Assembly: GCF_004116455.1 (NCBI RefSeq)
Contig: NZ_PDJU01000012.1
Location: 38,286 to 102,285 of the forward strand
Reading direction: 5' to 3'
Length of the DNA: 64,000 nucleotides
Source: Arcobacter sp. F155
GTDB taxonomy: Bacteria; Campylobacterota; Campylobacteria; Campylobacterales; Arcobacteraceae
The stretch's first letter is position 1, and each line of letters starts with the position of its first letter. The translations under genes were made by a program, and so were the position numbers. The notes under the pieces were generated by a model. It was not told the origin of the DNA, made no database searches, and was given only the letters and a program-made list of their open reading frames with translations. Shown here in pieces: positions 27,330 to 35,384 of this stretch.

Positions 27330-27643
27330 TATAACTCATCCTTTACATCTTGTCTTACTTGATCAATTAAGTCCTCAAACTCACCATTTGCTTTTTTTAC
27401 ATAAATTAATGTTGTAAAAAAACTAACTATAATAATAGCTGCCGCTACAGGAAATGCTATTGTCATTACACCTTCTCCAGTTTTAATTCCTAAAACAGAT
27501 GGTTCAAATGCAATAGTTAAGATGAATGCATAAAAAATTGCAAGTACAAAGATTGCAAGTTTTAATGCTAAACTAGACCTTTTTTTAACTAAGTCTTGGT
27601 AACTTGGATTAGCTTTAATTTTAGCTACTAATTCGTCATTCAT
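27329..27643 (-). CDS. DUF485 membrane subunit, copy 2
   Basis: A 104-residue partner of symporter copy 2, with [22 protein letters not shown] at the start and two membrane helices. The ATG at 27643 follows AAAGGACG. The upstream in-frame codons to 27700 are AT-rich and lack family similarity. Same length and same TAATG coupling as copy 1. Confidence 0.85.
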   Translation of the reverse strand: MNDELVAKIKANPSYQDLVKKRSSLALKLAIFVLAIFYAFILTIAFEPSVLGIKTGEGVMTIAFPVAAAIIIVSFFTTLIYVKKANGEFEDLIDQVRQDVKDEL

Positions 27644-27764
27644 AGTCGTCCTTTCTAAGATAATATTTCTATGTATTATATTTTGATAATTTATAATCAA
27701 AATAATAATTCATAAAAAACATTTGAATATTATACATGAGAATGAAAATAGAATGAAATTTTAG

Positions 27765-27780
27765 TTGACTATTAAGTCAA
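27765..27780. promoter_or_regulatory. Palindromes near the DUF485-symporter copy 2 promoter
   Basis: TTGACT-ATTA-AGTCAA (27765-27780) is a perfect dyad. GTAAC and GTTAC also form a small dyad at about 27804-27817. They lie between the seven-box array and a TATAAT-like -10 (about 27734-27729 in the gene direction). They may bind a second regulator; this is speculative. Confidence 0.35.
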
Positions 27781-27827
27781 GTTTAAGTGAAGAAAGCCCC
27801 TAAGTAACGATTTGTTACATCTAAAAA

Positions 27828-27892
27828 TAGCATTAACGTAGCATGCTATTTTGATGCTATGTTAACGCTATTTTAATGCTATGATAAAGCTA
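27828..27892. promoter_or_regulatory. Seven phased TAGC/GCTA boxes upstream of symporter copy 2
   Basis: TAGC starts at 27828 and 27839 on the plus strand. GCTA (the same box on the minus strand) starts at 27845, 27856, 27867, 27878 and 27889. Within each orientation every step is exactly 11 bp. Read on the minus strand the units follow the pattern (A/T-rich 4)TAGCRTY, for example TAGCATTAAAA, TAGCGTTAACA, TAGCATCAAAA. The right end abuts the stop codon of the exonuclease gene. The array is 185-249 bp upstream of the DUF485 start. Confidence 0.75.
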
Positions 27893-27894
27893 TT

Positions 27895-28527
27895 TTATCC
27901 AGTATAAAAAGTAGAATTTGCTGGAGATAAATCTCTTAATTTTAAGAAAATCATAGATGTCATAATTGCATCATTTAATGCATCATGTTTTCCAAGTTCT
28001 GGAATATCTAATTCCTTTAAAATTGTGTCAAATTTTAAGTCCACAAATTCGTAATCTGAACTCCTTTTTTTTGTTTTAAAATACATTGATGATACTTCAA
28101 CTTGTCTATTTGGAAGAGATACTCCAATTAGTTCTTTTGTATATTTTGATATCATCGCAATATCAAATTTAATGTAATATCCTACAATAGGTCTATTTCC
28201 TATAAATTCTAAAAGTTCAAGGATTGCATCTTTTGGGTCTTGGCCATTTTCTAAATCAATAGGTCTAATTTGATGTATTTTAATTGACTCTTCTGTAATT
28301 TTCATTGATGGTTTAACAAAAATATTTAATGTTTTTCTCATTAATACTTTATTCTTTTTTATATGAACTGCCCCAATAGAAAGGATTTCATCTTTTCTAG
28401 GATTAAGTCCTGTTGTCTCACAGTCTAAACAAACATACTCATCTTTTGGTGGATCATCAAATAGATACTCATACTTCTTATTTAGAAGTTTTTTCTTTCG
28501 CCATGAATTAATAAAGTTCTTAAACAT
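27895..28527 (-). CDS. DnaQ-like DEDDh exonuclease (copy 2)
   Basis: A 210-residue paralogue of the exonuclease at 20.9 kb. Motifs are CLDCETTGLNPRKDE, YYIKFDIAMISKYT and LGKHDALNDAIMTSMIF. It keeps all DEDDh residues. Its start touches the stop of the nucleotidyltransferase gene. The protein is diverged from copy 1 throughout, much more than the two symporter copies are from each other, so the pairs arose at different times. The substrate is unknown. Confidence 0.85.
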   Translation of the reverse strand: MFKNFINSWRKKKLLNKKYEYLFDDPPKDEYVCLDCETTGLNPRKDEILSIGAVHIKKNKVLMRKTLNIFVKPSMKITEESIKIHQIRPIDLENGQDPKDAILELLEFIGNRPIVGYYIKFDIAMISKYTKELIGVSLPNRQVEVSSMYFKTKKRSSDYEFVDLKFDTILKELDIPELGKHDALNDAIMTSMIFLKLRDLSPANSTFYTG

Positions 28528-30344
28528 TATGAAATCTTATCAATTTTGAATGTGTAAGTTATAAACTTTTTAAAGTTATTAACAATCTTGAAACTATCTT
28601 TTAGTAAATCTCTTTCGATTTTACCTAAACTGTGTGTATCAACTTCATTATCAATCTCTCTTCCATCTTGAAGTTTTTGTAAATGAGCTTTTAGTCTTAA
28701 AGTATTTAAAACTTCAAAAGCTTCTAATAACTCACTAGCAGTTTCATCTTCTAAAACTTTCATTTCTCGCAAGATTTGAATTCTTTTAACAGTAGTTGTT
28801 TCTCTAATTCTTTCTCTAAGACTTAAACTTCTAATTCCTTGAACAATAGGGAATACACCTGTTTTTTTAACATCAATATTATAGGTTTTAGTCATGAAGT
28901 TTGCTACTGTACTTGGGGTATCAAAAGTTAAAGTTGCTTTTGCAAAGTATGCCATAAATACATCTTTATCATGCAGTTTATTAAATAAATCATCTTTTAG
29001 ATTAATTAATAACTCTTTATCTCCTGCAACTGCAAATGAGTCAAAGAAGATTGCTAAATCCATATAGTTTTGCATATCAGGGGCTTCAATCCATCTTGCA
29101 GTCTCTTTTTTATACTCTTCAACTGTTTTACACCAAAATGGATTTGATACCATAATATTACCTTCACAAGGAGGGTATCCAAAGTCAATAAGTGTATCAG
29201 TTATCTCTTGCATATATGGTCTATATTGTTCTACATCAATTCCATTTTTAACTACCAATGCATTGTCTTGGTCAGTTTTTATAATTTGTTCATTTCTTCC
29301 TTCACTTCCCATAACTATAAGACAAGCATTTTTTTGAAGTTCTTCTGGAACAATAAATTTATAAATCTTTTTATAAACTTTTGTATTTAGTTGTCCAATT
29401 AAACTTGAAATATGATTTACTTTTACACCTTTTGCATTAAGTGTTTTTACTGTATCAACTAACTCTTCACTTGCTTCTTTTAAATCTTTTAATGTTTTAG
29501 CATTTTTGATTTTTGAATCAACAACATAAGTATGATTTGCAAAATGAGATAATACGTCAATTTGTTCTAAAATACCTAGTATTTCACCTTTTGAGTTTAC
29601 AACTCCTACTCTTTTTATATTTTTTTTGATTAATAAAGTTAGAGCTTCAAAAAGGTAATCATCTAGATTTACACTTAAAATAGGGAAAATAGCAATCTCT
29701 TCAACAGGAATATTTAAATCTCTACCTTCTAATAAAACTTTTATTTTAAGTAAGGAGTCAGTAATAATTCCATGTTCATTGTTTTCACCTCTTACTATAA
29801 TTGTTGAAGTATTTCTTTGCATTGATTCATCAATTGCATCAATAAGTTTTGTTCCTTTTTCAACAATACAAGGTGGATGTAAAATAGTATCTTCAACTTT
29901 TGCAATCATAAATGAAGATAGTTCTGAGGTATACTCTTTATCTTTTAGTGTTTGAAATTTATTAACTAAATTGTTTAAAAAGAAGTTTTTAAAGCCATCA
30001 TTTTTTTCAATTAGTTCAAGGAATATATCTTTTTCAATTTCATAACAAATCAGGTCTTCATAGACTTTAAAAGAGTTTTTAGTTTTTCCATAGATTAGAG
30101 AGTTCGCATCAAATGAGTCTTGATAGTGAAAGTCCATAAGAACTTGGTCTTCATTATATTCATGAACAATACCTTTAATGATTACAAAAAAATGATTAGG
30201 TATTTTTTCAGGAGTAATAAGAACTTCACCTTTTGCATAGTATGCAATATCCATATGTCTAATACAATGGTCCATTTGTTCTTCTGTTAACAATTCAAAA
30301 GGGTGAATGTTTGAAAGAAAAGCTTTTTGATCTCTAAGACTCAT
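28527..30344 (-). CDS. cNMP-binding / CBS / DUF294 nucleotidyltransferase-like protein (copy 2)
   Basis: A 605-residue paralogue of the protein at 21.5 kb with the same order of domains: cNMP-binding-like (about 10-125), CBS pair (about 150-275), DUF294 nucleotidyltransferase domain with GSEGRNEQIIKTDQDNAL (about 345-362), DUF294 C-terminal helices. It lies downstream of the DUF4212-symporter operon, separated by a strong terminator. The CBS pair suggests adenylate sensing. Target unknown. Confidence 0.85.
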   Translation of the reverse strand: MSLRDQKAFLSNIHPFELLTEEQMDHCIRHMDIAYYAKGEVLITPEKIPNHFFVIIKGIVHEYNEDQVLMDFHYQDSFDANSLIYGKTKNSFKVYEDLICYEIEKDIFLELIEKNDGFKNFFLNNLVNKFQTLKDKEYTSELSSFMIAKVEDTILHPPCIVEKGTKLIDAIDESMQRNTSTIIVRGENNEHGIITDSLLKIKVLLEGRDLNIPVEEIAIFPILSVNLDDYLFEALTLLIKKNIKRVGVVNSKGEILGILEQIDVLSHFANHTYVVDSKIKNAKTLKDLKEASEELVDTVKTLNAKGVKVNHISSLIGQLNTKVYKKIYKFIVPEELQKNACLIVMGSEGRNEQIIKTDQDNALVVKNGIDVEQYRPYMQEITDTLIDFGYPPCEGNIMVSNPFWCKTVEEYKKETARWIEAPDMQNYMDLAIFFDSFAVAGDKELLINLKDDLFNKLHDKDVFMAYFAKATLTFDTPSTVANFMTKTYNIDVKKTGVFPIVQGIRSLSLRERIRETTTVKRIQILREMKVLEDETASELLEAFEVLNTLRLKAHLQKLQDGREIDNEVDTHSLGKIERDLLKDSFKIVNNFKKFITYTFKIDKIS

Positions 30345-30434
30345 ATGAGAATCCTTTATAATATTTTTTTAGATTATTATATTGTATGACACAATCTCTT
30401 ATAGTAATGTAAAAAAATATTTTATTTTTAAAGT

Positions 30435-30465
30435 AAAAAAAAAGCCAACCCGAAGGTTGACTTTT
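30435..30465 (-). terminator. Strong terminator after symporter 3
   Basis: In the minus direction, AAAAGTCAACC - TTCG - GGTTGGCTTTT gives a stem with one G-T pair capped by a stable TTCG tetraloop and followed by a run of nine T. It separates the symporter from the nucleotidyltransferase gene. Confidence 0.93.
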
Positions 30466-30471
30466 GAAGGC

Positions 30472-32349
30472 TTAGTGATCGTGTGCCTCACCAGCGTTAT
30501 TTGGAAGTCTAATAGATTCTACTAGATCTTGAATATGCTGTGGTGGCTCAGGAGTCATTCTAGATACTACAAGAGCTACAATTAAGTGTAACACTGTACC
30601 AATTGTACCAATACCTGTTGGGTGAATTCCTAAGAAGTAATCTTCTGGATTTCCACCTAAGAATACAAAGTAAATAATGTATCCGAATGTGAAGATTAGA
30701 CCAGTTAAAATACCAGCAATCGCACCTTCTTTGTTCATTCTCTTATCAAATACCCCAAGGATAATTGTTGGGAAGAATGCTGCTGCAGCTAGACCGAATG
30801 CAAATGCAACAACCTGTGCAACGAAACCTGGAGGGTTAATTCCTAAGTACCCTGCAATACAAATTGCAACTACTGCTGAAACTCTCGCCCACATTAATTC
30901 TGATTTCTCAGTTAATTTAGATTTTCCAGTTTCTGGATCTCTAAAGATTACTTGACCCATTAAGTCATGTGAAATTGCTGAAGCAATTACAAGTAATAGA
31001 CCTGCTGCTGTAGATAATGCTGCTGCAAGACCACCAGCTGCGATGAATGCAATTACCCAGTTAGGTAAGTTAGCAATCTCAGGGTTAGCAAGTACCATGA
31101 TATCTCTATCTACATAAAGCTCATTTTCAATTTTTCCAGTGTTAGCTGCTGGTTTACCGTTAGTAGTAACTCTTTCACCATGCTCACCAACTTTTTCACC
31201 ATCAAATGAAGGTTTACCTTTTGCTCCATCAAATGCTGCACCTGGTGCATATTGGATTTTTCCATCACCATTTCTATCAGTCCAAGCAATTAATCCACCA
31301 TTTTCCCAAGTTTTAAACCAGTTACCATTATTTGGAGTTCCATCAGCATGCTTTAATTCTCCGTTTACAAACGCTGAATACTCAACATTTTGAACGTTTT
31401 TGATTAAGTTTAATCTTGAGAACGCAGATACAGCTGAAATAGTTGTATACATAATAGCAATGAATACTAATGCCCAACCAGCAGAAATTCTAGCATCTTG
31501 TACAGTTGGAACTGTAAAGAATCTAACAATAACGTGTGGAAGACCAGCAGTACCAAGCATTAATGCAGTTGTTAACATGAACATGTTCCATAAGTTACCT
31601 GGCTCAGTATACGCTTTGAATCCTAAATCAGTAACAGCAGAATCAAGTGCATGTAACAGATAGGTTCCTTCAGGAATAGCTTTTACACCATCATGGAATT
31701 CAAATACAGTTGTTCCAAATACACCTAATTGTGGTAAGAATGTATCAGTTACTTGTAATGATAAGAAAATTGCAGGAATCATATATGCAAAAATCATAAC
31801 AACATATTGTGCAACTTGTGTATAAGTAATACCTTTCATCCCACCAAGTACTGAGTAGAAGAATACAATTGCCATACCAATAACAACACCTGTATTTACA
31901 TCAACTTGTAAGAATCTAGAGAATACAATACCAACACCTCTCATTTGTCCAGCAACATATGTGAACGAAACGAAAATAACCGCGATTACCGCAACAGTTC
32001 TAGCTACATTTGAATAGTATCTATCACCAACGAAATCAGGTACTGTAAATTTACCAAACTTTCTTAAATAAGGAGCTAGTAACATAGCAAGTAGAACGTA
32101 TCCACCTGTCCAACCCATTAAATAAGCACCACCATCAGAACCTTTAAATGCAATGATACCTGCTAATGAAATGAATGAAGCAGCTGACATCCAGTCTGCA
32201 GCAGTTGCCATACCATTTGCTACTGGGTGAACACCTCCACCAGCTACATAGAAATCTTTAGTAGATCCTGCTTTTGCCCAAAGTGCAATACCAATATAAA
32301 TTGCAAATGAAATACCTACAAATAGGTAAATTAATGATTGTAATTCCAT
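30472..32349 (-). CDS. Sodium:solute symporter, DUF4212-linked large subunit
   Basis: A 625-residue SSS permease of the subfamily paired with DUF4212 small subunits (the VC_2705-like group). Motifs are DFYVAGGGVHPVANGMATAADWMSAASF near residue 32-59 and [17 protein letters not shown] near 264. Between helices lies a hydrophilic insert of about 100 residues (320-420) holding an EF-hand-like loop, DRNGDGKIQY (358-367), which lacks the acidic residue at position 12. It ends in a His-rich tail. Expected to import acetate or a similar short acid. It follows the small subunit by 12 bp. Confidence 0.87.
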   Translation of the reverse strand: MELQSLIYLFVGISFAIYIGIALWAKAGSTKDFYVAGGGVHPVANGMATAADWMSAASFISLAGIIAFKGSDGGAYLMGWTGGYVLLAMLLAPYLRKFGKFTVPDFVGDRYYSNVARTVAVIAVIFVSFTYVAGQMRGVGIVFSRFLQVDVNTGVVIGMAIVFFYSVLGGMKGITYTQVAQYVVMIFAYMIPAIFLSLQVTDTFLPQLGVFGTTVFEFHDGVKAIPEGTYLLHALDSAVTDLGFKAYTEPGNLWNMFMLTTALMLGTAGLPHVIVRFFTVPTVQDARISAGWALVFIAIMYTTISAVSAFSRLNLIKNVQNVEYSAFVNGELKHADGTPNNGNWFKTWENGGLIAWTDRNGDGKIQYAPGAAFDGAKGKPSFDGEKVGEHGERVTTNGKPAANTGKIENELYVDRDIMVLANPEIANLPNWVIAFIAAGGLAAALSTAAGLLLVIASAISHDLMGQVIFRDPETGKSKLTEKSELMWARVSAVVAICIAGYLGINPPGFVAQVVAFAFGLAAAAFFPTIILGVFDKRMNKEGAIAGILTGLIFTFGYIIYFVFLGGNPEDYFLGIHPTGIGTIGTVLHLIVALVVSRMTPEPPQHIQDLVESIRLPNNAGEAHDH

Positions 32350-32361
32350 CTTATAAATCTC

Positions 32362-32616
32362 CTATTCGTGTACGCCATATTTTTCGTCAATTGCACCCAT
32401 TTTTGCTACATATACAAAAATTAGGACTACGAAAACATAGATAGACCCTTGTTGGGCAAACCAGAAACCTAATTTAACACCACTGATTTCAATAGTATTA
32501 AGTTCATTTATGAATAAAATTCCACAACCGAAAGAAACAACAAACCAAACAACTAATAGTTTAAGGATTGTAGAAATATTTTCTTTCCAATAAGCTTGAG
32601 CTTTTTCTGGACTCAT
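32362..32616 (-). CDS. DUF4212 symporter small subunit
   Basis: An 84-residue protein with an N-terminal YWKENISTILKLLVVWFVVSFGCGILF segment and two membrane helices, the DUF4212 pattern. It is encoded directly before its permease, as is usual for this family. AAAGGAGTACTT is the ribosome site. The promoter region carries two pairs of phased TAGC boxes. Confidence 0.87.
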   Translation of the reverse strand: MSPEKAQAYWKENISTILKLLVVWFVVSFGCGILFINELNTIEISGVKLGFWFAQQGSIYVFVVLIFVYVAKMGAIDEKYGVHE

Positions 32617-32675
32617 AAGTACTCCTTTTTAAGTTTTACTAAAAAGTAAATCCTCTTCAGTAATTCAACATTGTA

Positions 32676-32764
32676 AGTATAATAACAGTTTGTAGCAAAA
32701 GGGTAGCAATTAAAAAAAAATCATAAAAAAATTTATATTTCGTAGGATTAACGTAGCATTTAGG
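32676..32764 (-). promoter_or_regulatory. Promoter of the DUF4212-symporter operon with phased TAGC boxes
   Basis: Two pairs lie on the plus strand: TAGCAAAAGGG-TAGCAATTAAA (32693-32714) and TAGGATTAACG-TAGCATTTAGG (32743-32764), each with an exact 11-bp pitch. In the gene direction the last GCTA (32696-32693) is followed by 11 bases and TATACT (32681-32676), the same geometry as at pta. The transcript would start about 55 bp before the ATG. Confidence 0.7.
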
Positions 32765-32779
32765 CTCTTAAAGAGCCTA
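32761..32779 (-). terminator. Hairpin after the response regulator gene
   Basis: TAGGCTC (32761-32767) and GAGCCTA (32773-32779) pair around a 5-base loop, 14 bp beyond the regulator stop. No T-run follows, and it overlaps the outer TAGC box, so it may be weak. Confidence 0.5.
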
Positions 32780-32792
32780 ATTAAGGGATTTA

Positions 32793-33455
32793 TTAAACAG
32801 AATAATATCTGTCAATTTTGTAGCCTAAACCTCGGATATTTTTGATAAAATCCTCTTTTAGTGCTTTTTTAAGTCTTGAAATTTCTGCTCTTATTGTAGG
32901 ATTATCAATATTTTCCCCACCCCAGATATCAACTCTGAATCTCTCAAAGTCTACAATCATATTGATGTTAAGTGCCAAAATATGGATAATATCTAGCTGT
33001 TTTTTAGTAAGTGTTTGTGGTTCACCATTAAAATAAAGAGTTTTTTCATTCTTTGAATAAGAGTAGTTTTCTGAAAATCTTATATGAGTAGTATTGTTTT
33101 GGTCTTTTTTAAGAATTTGGTTTATTTTTATACCTAACTCTTCTAAATGAAAAGGTTTTTTAATGTACTCTCTACAACCTAAATCATATGCTCTTGTAAT
33201 ATCTTCAATATCTAATAAAGCTGATATGTATATTGTAGGAATGTAGATTTTTTTATCATTGAGTTCTTGTAGAATTTCAAAGCCATCTTTTTTGGGTACA
33301 TTTATATCTAGTATAAGTAAATCATAACTAGTATCAACATTTTCGATAACATCTTCACCATTTGTGAAACTCTCAACCATGTGTCCGATATCTTTTAAAT
33401 ATTCAGATATCGCATTGTTTAACATTATTTCATCTTCAAGAAGTAGTATTTTCAT
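32793..33455 (-). CDS. OmpR/PhoB-family response regulator
   Basis: A 220-residue regulator. The receiver domain (1-120) has ILLLEDE, phospho-acceptor Asp in LLILDINVPKKDGFE, Thr/Ser in PTIYISALL, and Lys in YIKKPF. The C-terminal winged helix (about 135-217) has the Trans_reg_C pattern LTKKQLDIIHILALN ... IRAEISRLKKALKEDFIKNIRGLGYKID. It overlaps the kinase gene by 20 bp, so the two are one unit. It lies directly upstream of the DUF4212 operon. Regulators of this class bind direct repeats on an 11-bp pitch, making it the best candidate for the TAGC boxes nearby. Confidence 0.93.
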   Translation of the reverse strand: MKILLLEDEIMLNNAISEYLKDIGHMVESFTNGEDVIENVDTSYDLLILDINVPKKDGFEILQELNDKKIYIPTIYISALLDIEDITRAYDLGCREYIKKPFHLEELGIKINQILKKDQNNTTHIRFSENYSYSKNEKTLYFNGEPQTLTKKQLDIIHILALNINMIVDFERFRVDIWGGENIDNPTIRAEISRLKKALKEDFIKNIRGLGYKIDRYYSV

Positions 33456-35019
33456 TTATTCTAAACCTATACGTAAATTTTGTATCTTTATCGTTTGAAT
33501 CAAGATTAATTATAACTAAATTTTTATCACATATTTCTTTTACAATTCTCAGCCCTAAACCAAAGCCACCACGAGAATTGTTCTCTCTATAGAAGTCACT
33601 AAATATCTTCTCTTTATTTTCAATCATCTCAGAGTTTGTCTTTACAGAGAACTCCACAATTTCATCATTAAAGTAAGATAGTCTTATATAAATAGGTGAT
33701 TTCGGTTTTGAGTATTTAATAGAGTTTGAAATATTATTATCAACAATTCTTTGTAATTCTGTATGATTAAATTTTATATATATATCTTCTTCAATATTGT
33801 TAATAAAGTATAAATCATTTGCTTTTGCAATTGAATCAAAGAAATTAAGTCTTTCAATTAAATATTCTGAGAAGTTAATGTACTCTTTTGGATATTCAAC
33901 TCTATCTTTTTTAATTAAGTATGATAAATCATCATAAATGTATTGTATTATTTTTGCTCCACTTTCAATATTTGCAATATATTTATTTGTTGGAGTATGT
34001 CTTTTAAGTAAATCAATATTTGTTCTAATAATAGATAAAGGGGTATTTACTTCATGAACTGAATTCTTTAAGAATCTTTTTTGTGACTCTAATAGGTCAC
34101 TTAATGCTTTTGTTTGTTCATCAACTTTTTCTTCTAGGTGTTTATTTAAACCCTCAAGCATTTGGTTTTTATCTTTTATATTATGCATTGCATCATATGC
34201 ATAGTTTGCAATAACTTTAAACTCTCCAAAGATAAGTCTGTTTTGACTTATTCTAGTATCTGACTTCTGTGTCTCTTTAAAATATCTTCCTATCTCTTTT
34301 ACGTCATTTACAATTAAAATTGTGGCATTCTTATATATAAAGATTGAATAAAGAACTAACATAATAGTTAATGATAATATTTGAAGAATATAGTTTGAGA
34401 TCTTTTCATCATGCTCTTTTTTCTTCTCTTTGATAAGTGCATCAATCTCATCTAGATAGATACCTTTTCCAATAGTCCAGTTCCAAGGTTTATATGATAA
34501 GGCATAAGAGATTTTAAGTGCTTCATCTTTTAATTCGGGTTTATACCATATATATTTTACAAAACCACCATTTTTCTTTTGAGAGATATCAACAAGTTCT
34601 TTGATTACTCTTTTTCCTGTTGGGTCTGTAAATTCATAAAGGTTTTTACCTATGTTGTTTCTTGAAATAGGGTAGTATACTGATGTTCCTTCAAAGTCAT
34701 ATATAAATACATAGTCATTTATATTTTCAACTTCTCTCATCATCTCTATTGCATGAAGAACATCATTTTTGATTTCTTGTTCTGTTTTAGTATCTTTGTA
34801 TTTATTGTGATAGTAATCTATAAACTTAGTTGTTTTTCTTATATCAGCTTCTATTAAATCTTTTTGTTTTGAAAAATAGTCATTTTTCATTATTTGAATT
34901 TTTTCATTAAAATCATCAAAAGCATTGTCAATAATAATAAAAGTAAATGATGATGTTAAAAAGATAATAAAAATGATACTGTAAAGAATTAGGTGGTATA
35001 AAGATTTTGCACGGATCAT
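33436..35019 (-). CDS. Cache-domain sensor histidine kinase
   Basis: A 527-residue membrane kinase. One membrane helix (about 10-30) and a second (about 208-230) enclose a periplasmic single Cache domain (sCache_2-like; YVFIYDFEGTSVYYP and WNWTIGKGIYLDEID). Then comes a coiled region, a HisKA-like segment with His in FLKNSVHEVNTPLSII, and a HATPase domain with an N box (VDNNISNSIKYS) and G box (GGFGLGLRIVKEIC). Cache domains of this type bind small organic acids in several receptors, so a short-chain acid signal is plausible but inferred. Partner of the overlapping response regulator. Confidence 0.9.
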   Translation of the reverse strand: MIRAKSLYHLILYSIIFIIFLTSSFTFIIIDNAFDDFNEKIQIMKNDYFSKQKDLIEADIRKTTKFIDYYHNKYKDTKTEQEIKNDVLHAIEMMREVENINDYVFIYDFEGTSVYYPISRNNIGKNLYEFTDPTGKRVIKELVDISQKKNGGFVKYIWYKPELKDEALKISYALSYKPWNWTIGKGIYLDEIDALIKEKKKEHDEKISNYILQILSLTIMLVLYSIFIYKNATILIVNDVKEIGRYFKETQKSDTRISQNRLIFGEFKVIANYAYDAMHNIKDKNQMLEGLNKHLEEKVDEQTKALSDLLESQKRFLKNSVHEVNTPLSIIRTNIDLLKRHTPTNKYIANIESGAKIIQYIYDDLSYLIKKDRVEYPKEYINFSEYLIERLNFFDSIAKANDLYFINNIEEDIYIKFNHTELQRIVDNNISNSIKYSKPKSPIYIRLSYFNDEIVEFSVKTNSEMIENKEKIFSDFYRENNSRGGFGLGLRIVKEICDKNLVIINLDSNDKDTKFTYRFRINENTTS

Positions 35020-35113
35020 TATTTAAGTATTCCTTGATTTTAATAACAAAAAAGGATATCTAAAAAATAATAAATAGTTTATAAAAAAATGTAGGAAATA
35101 TCTAAATAAGAAG

Positions 35114-35190
35114 TGGCGCGGTTGAAGGGACTCGAACCCTCGACCTCCTGCGTGACAGGCAGGCATTCTAACCAACTAAACTACAACCGC
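35114..35190 (-). tRNA. tRNA-Asp (GTC), copy 1
   Basis: A 77-nt cloverleaf read on the minus strand, starting GCGGTTG and ending CAACCGC-G-CCA. The anticodon loop CTGTCAC gives GTC. The T-loop GGTTCGAGTCC is normal and CCA is encoded. Last gene of the first tRNA set. Confidence 0.95.
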
Positions 35191-35202
35191 ACAACTTAAA
35201 AA

Positions 35203-35278
35203 TGGTGGTCGATAGTGGACTCGAACCACTGACATCTACCTTGTAAGGGTAGCGCTCTACCAACTGAGCTAATCGACC
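35203..35278 (-). tRNA. tRNA-Val (TAC), copy 1
   Basis: A 76-nt tRNA with acceptor GGTCGAT/ATCGACC, anticodon TAC in CTTACAA, T-loop GGTTCGAGTCC and encoded CCA. Confidence 0.95.
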
Positions 35279-35285
35279 AAATGTA

Positions 35286-35360
35286 TGGTGACCCCTAGGA
35301 GACTCGAACTCCTGTGACATGGATGAAAACCATGGATCCTAACCGCTAGATGAAGGGGCC
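35286..35360 (-). tRNA. tRNA-Glu (TTC), copy 1
   Basis: A 75-nt tRNA with acceptor GGCCCCT/AGGGGTC, anticodon TTC in TTTTCAT, and encoded CCA. A predicted MnmA substrate. Confidence 0.95.
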
Positions 35361-35384
35361 ATACAAAATAAGATTTAAAATAAC

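Noticed and set aside
25555..27700. Sigma-54 promoters for the symporter operons
   Set aside because: No GG-N10-GC pair of the TGGCAC/TTGC type was found at suitable positions, and no enhancer-binding regulator is encoded nearby.
27828..27892. TAGC array as replication-origin iterons
   Set aside because: No replication initiator gene or DnaA boxes nearby. The same boxes recur before four metabolic operons, which fits a regulator better.
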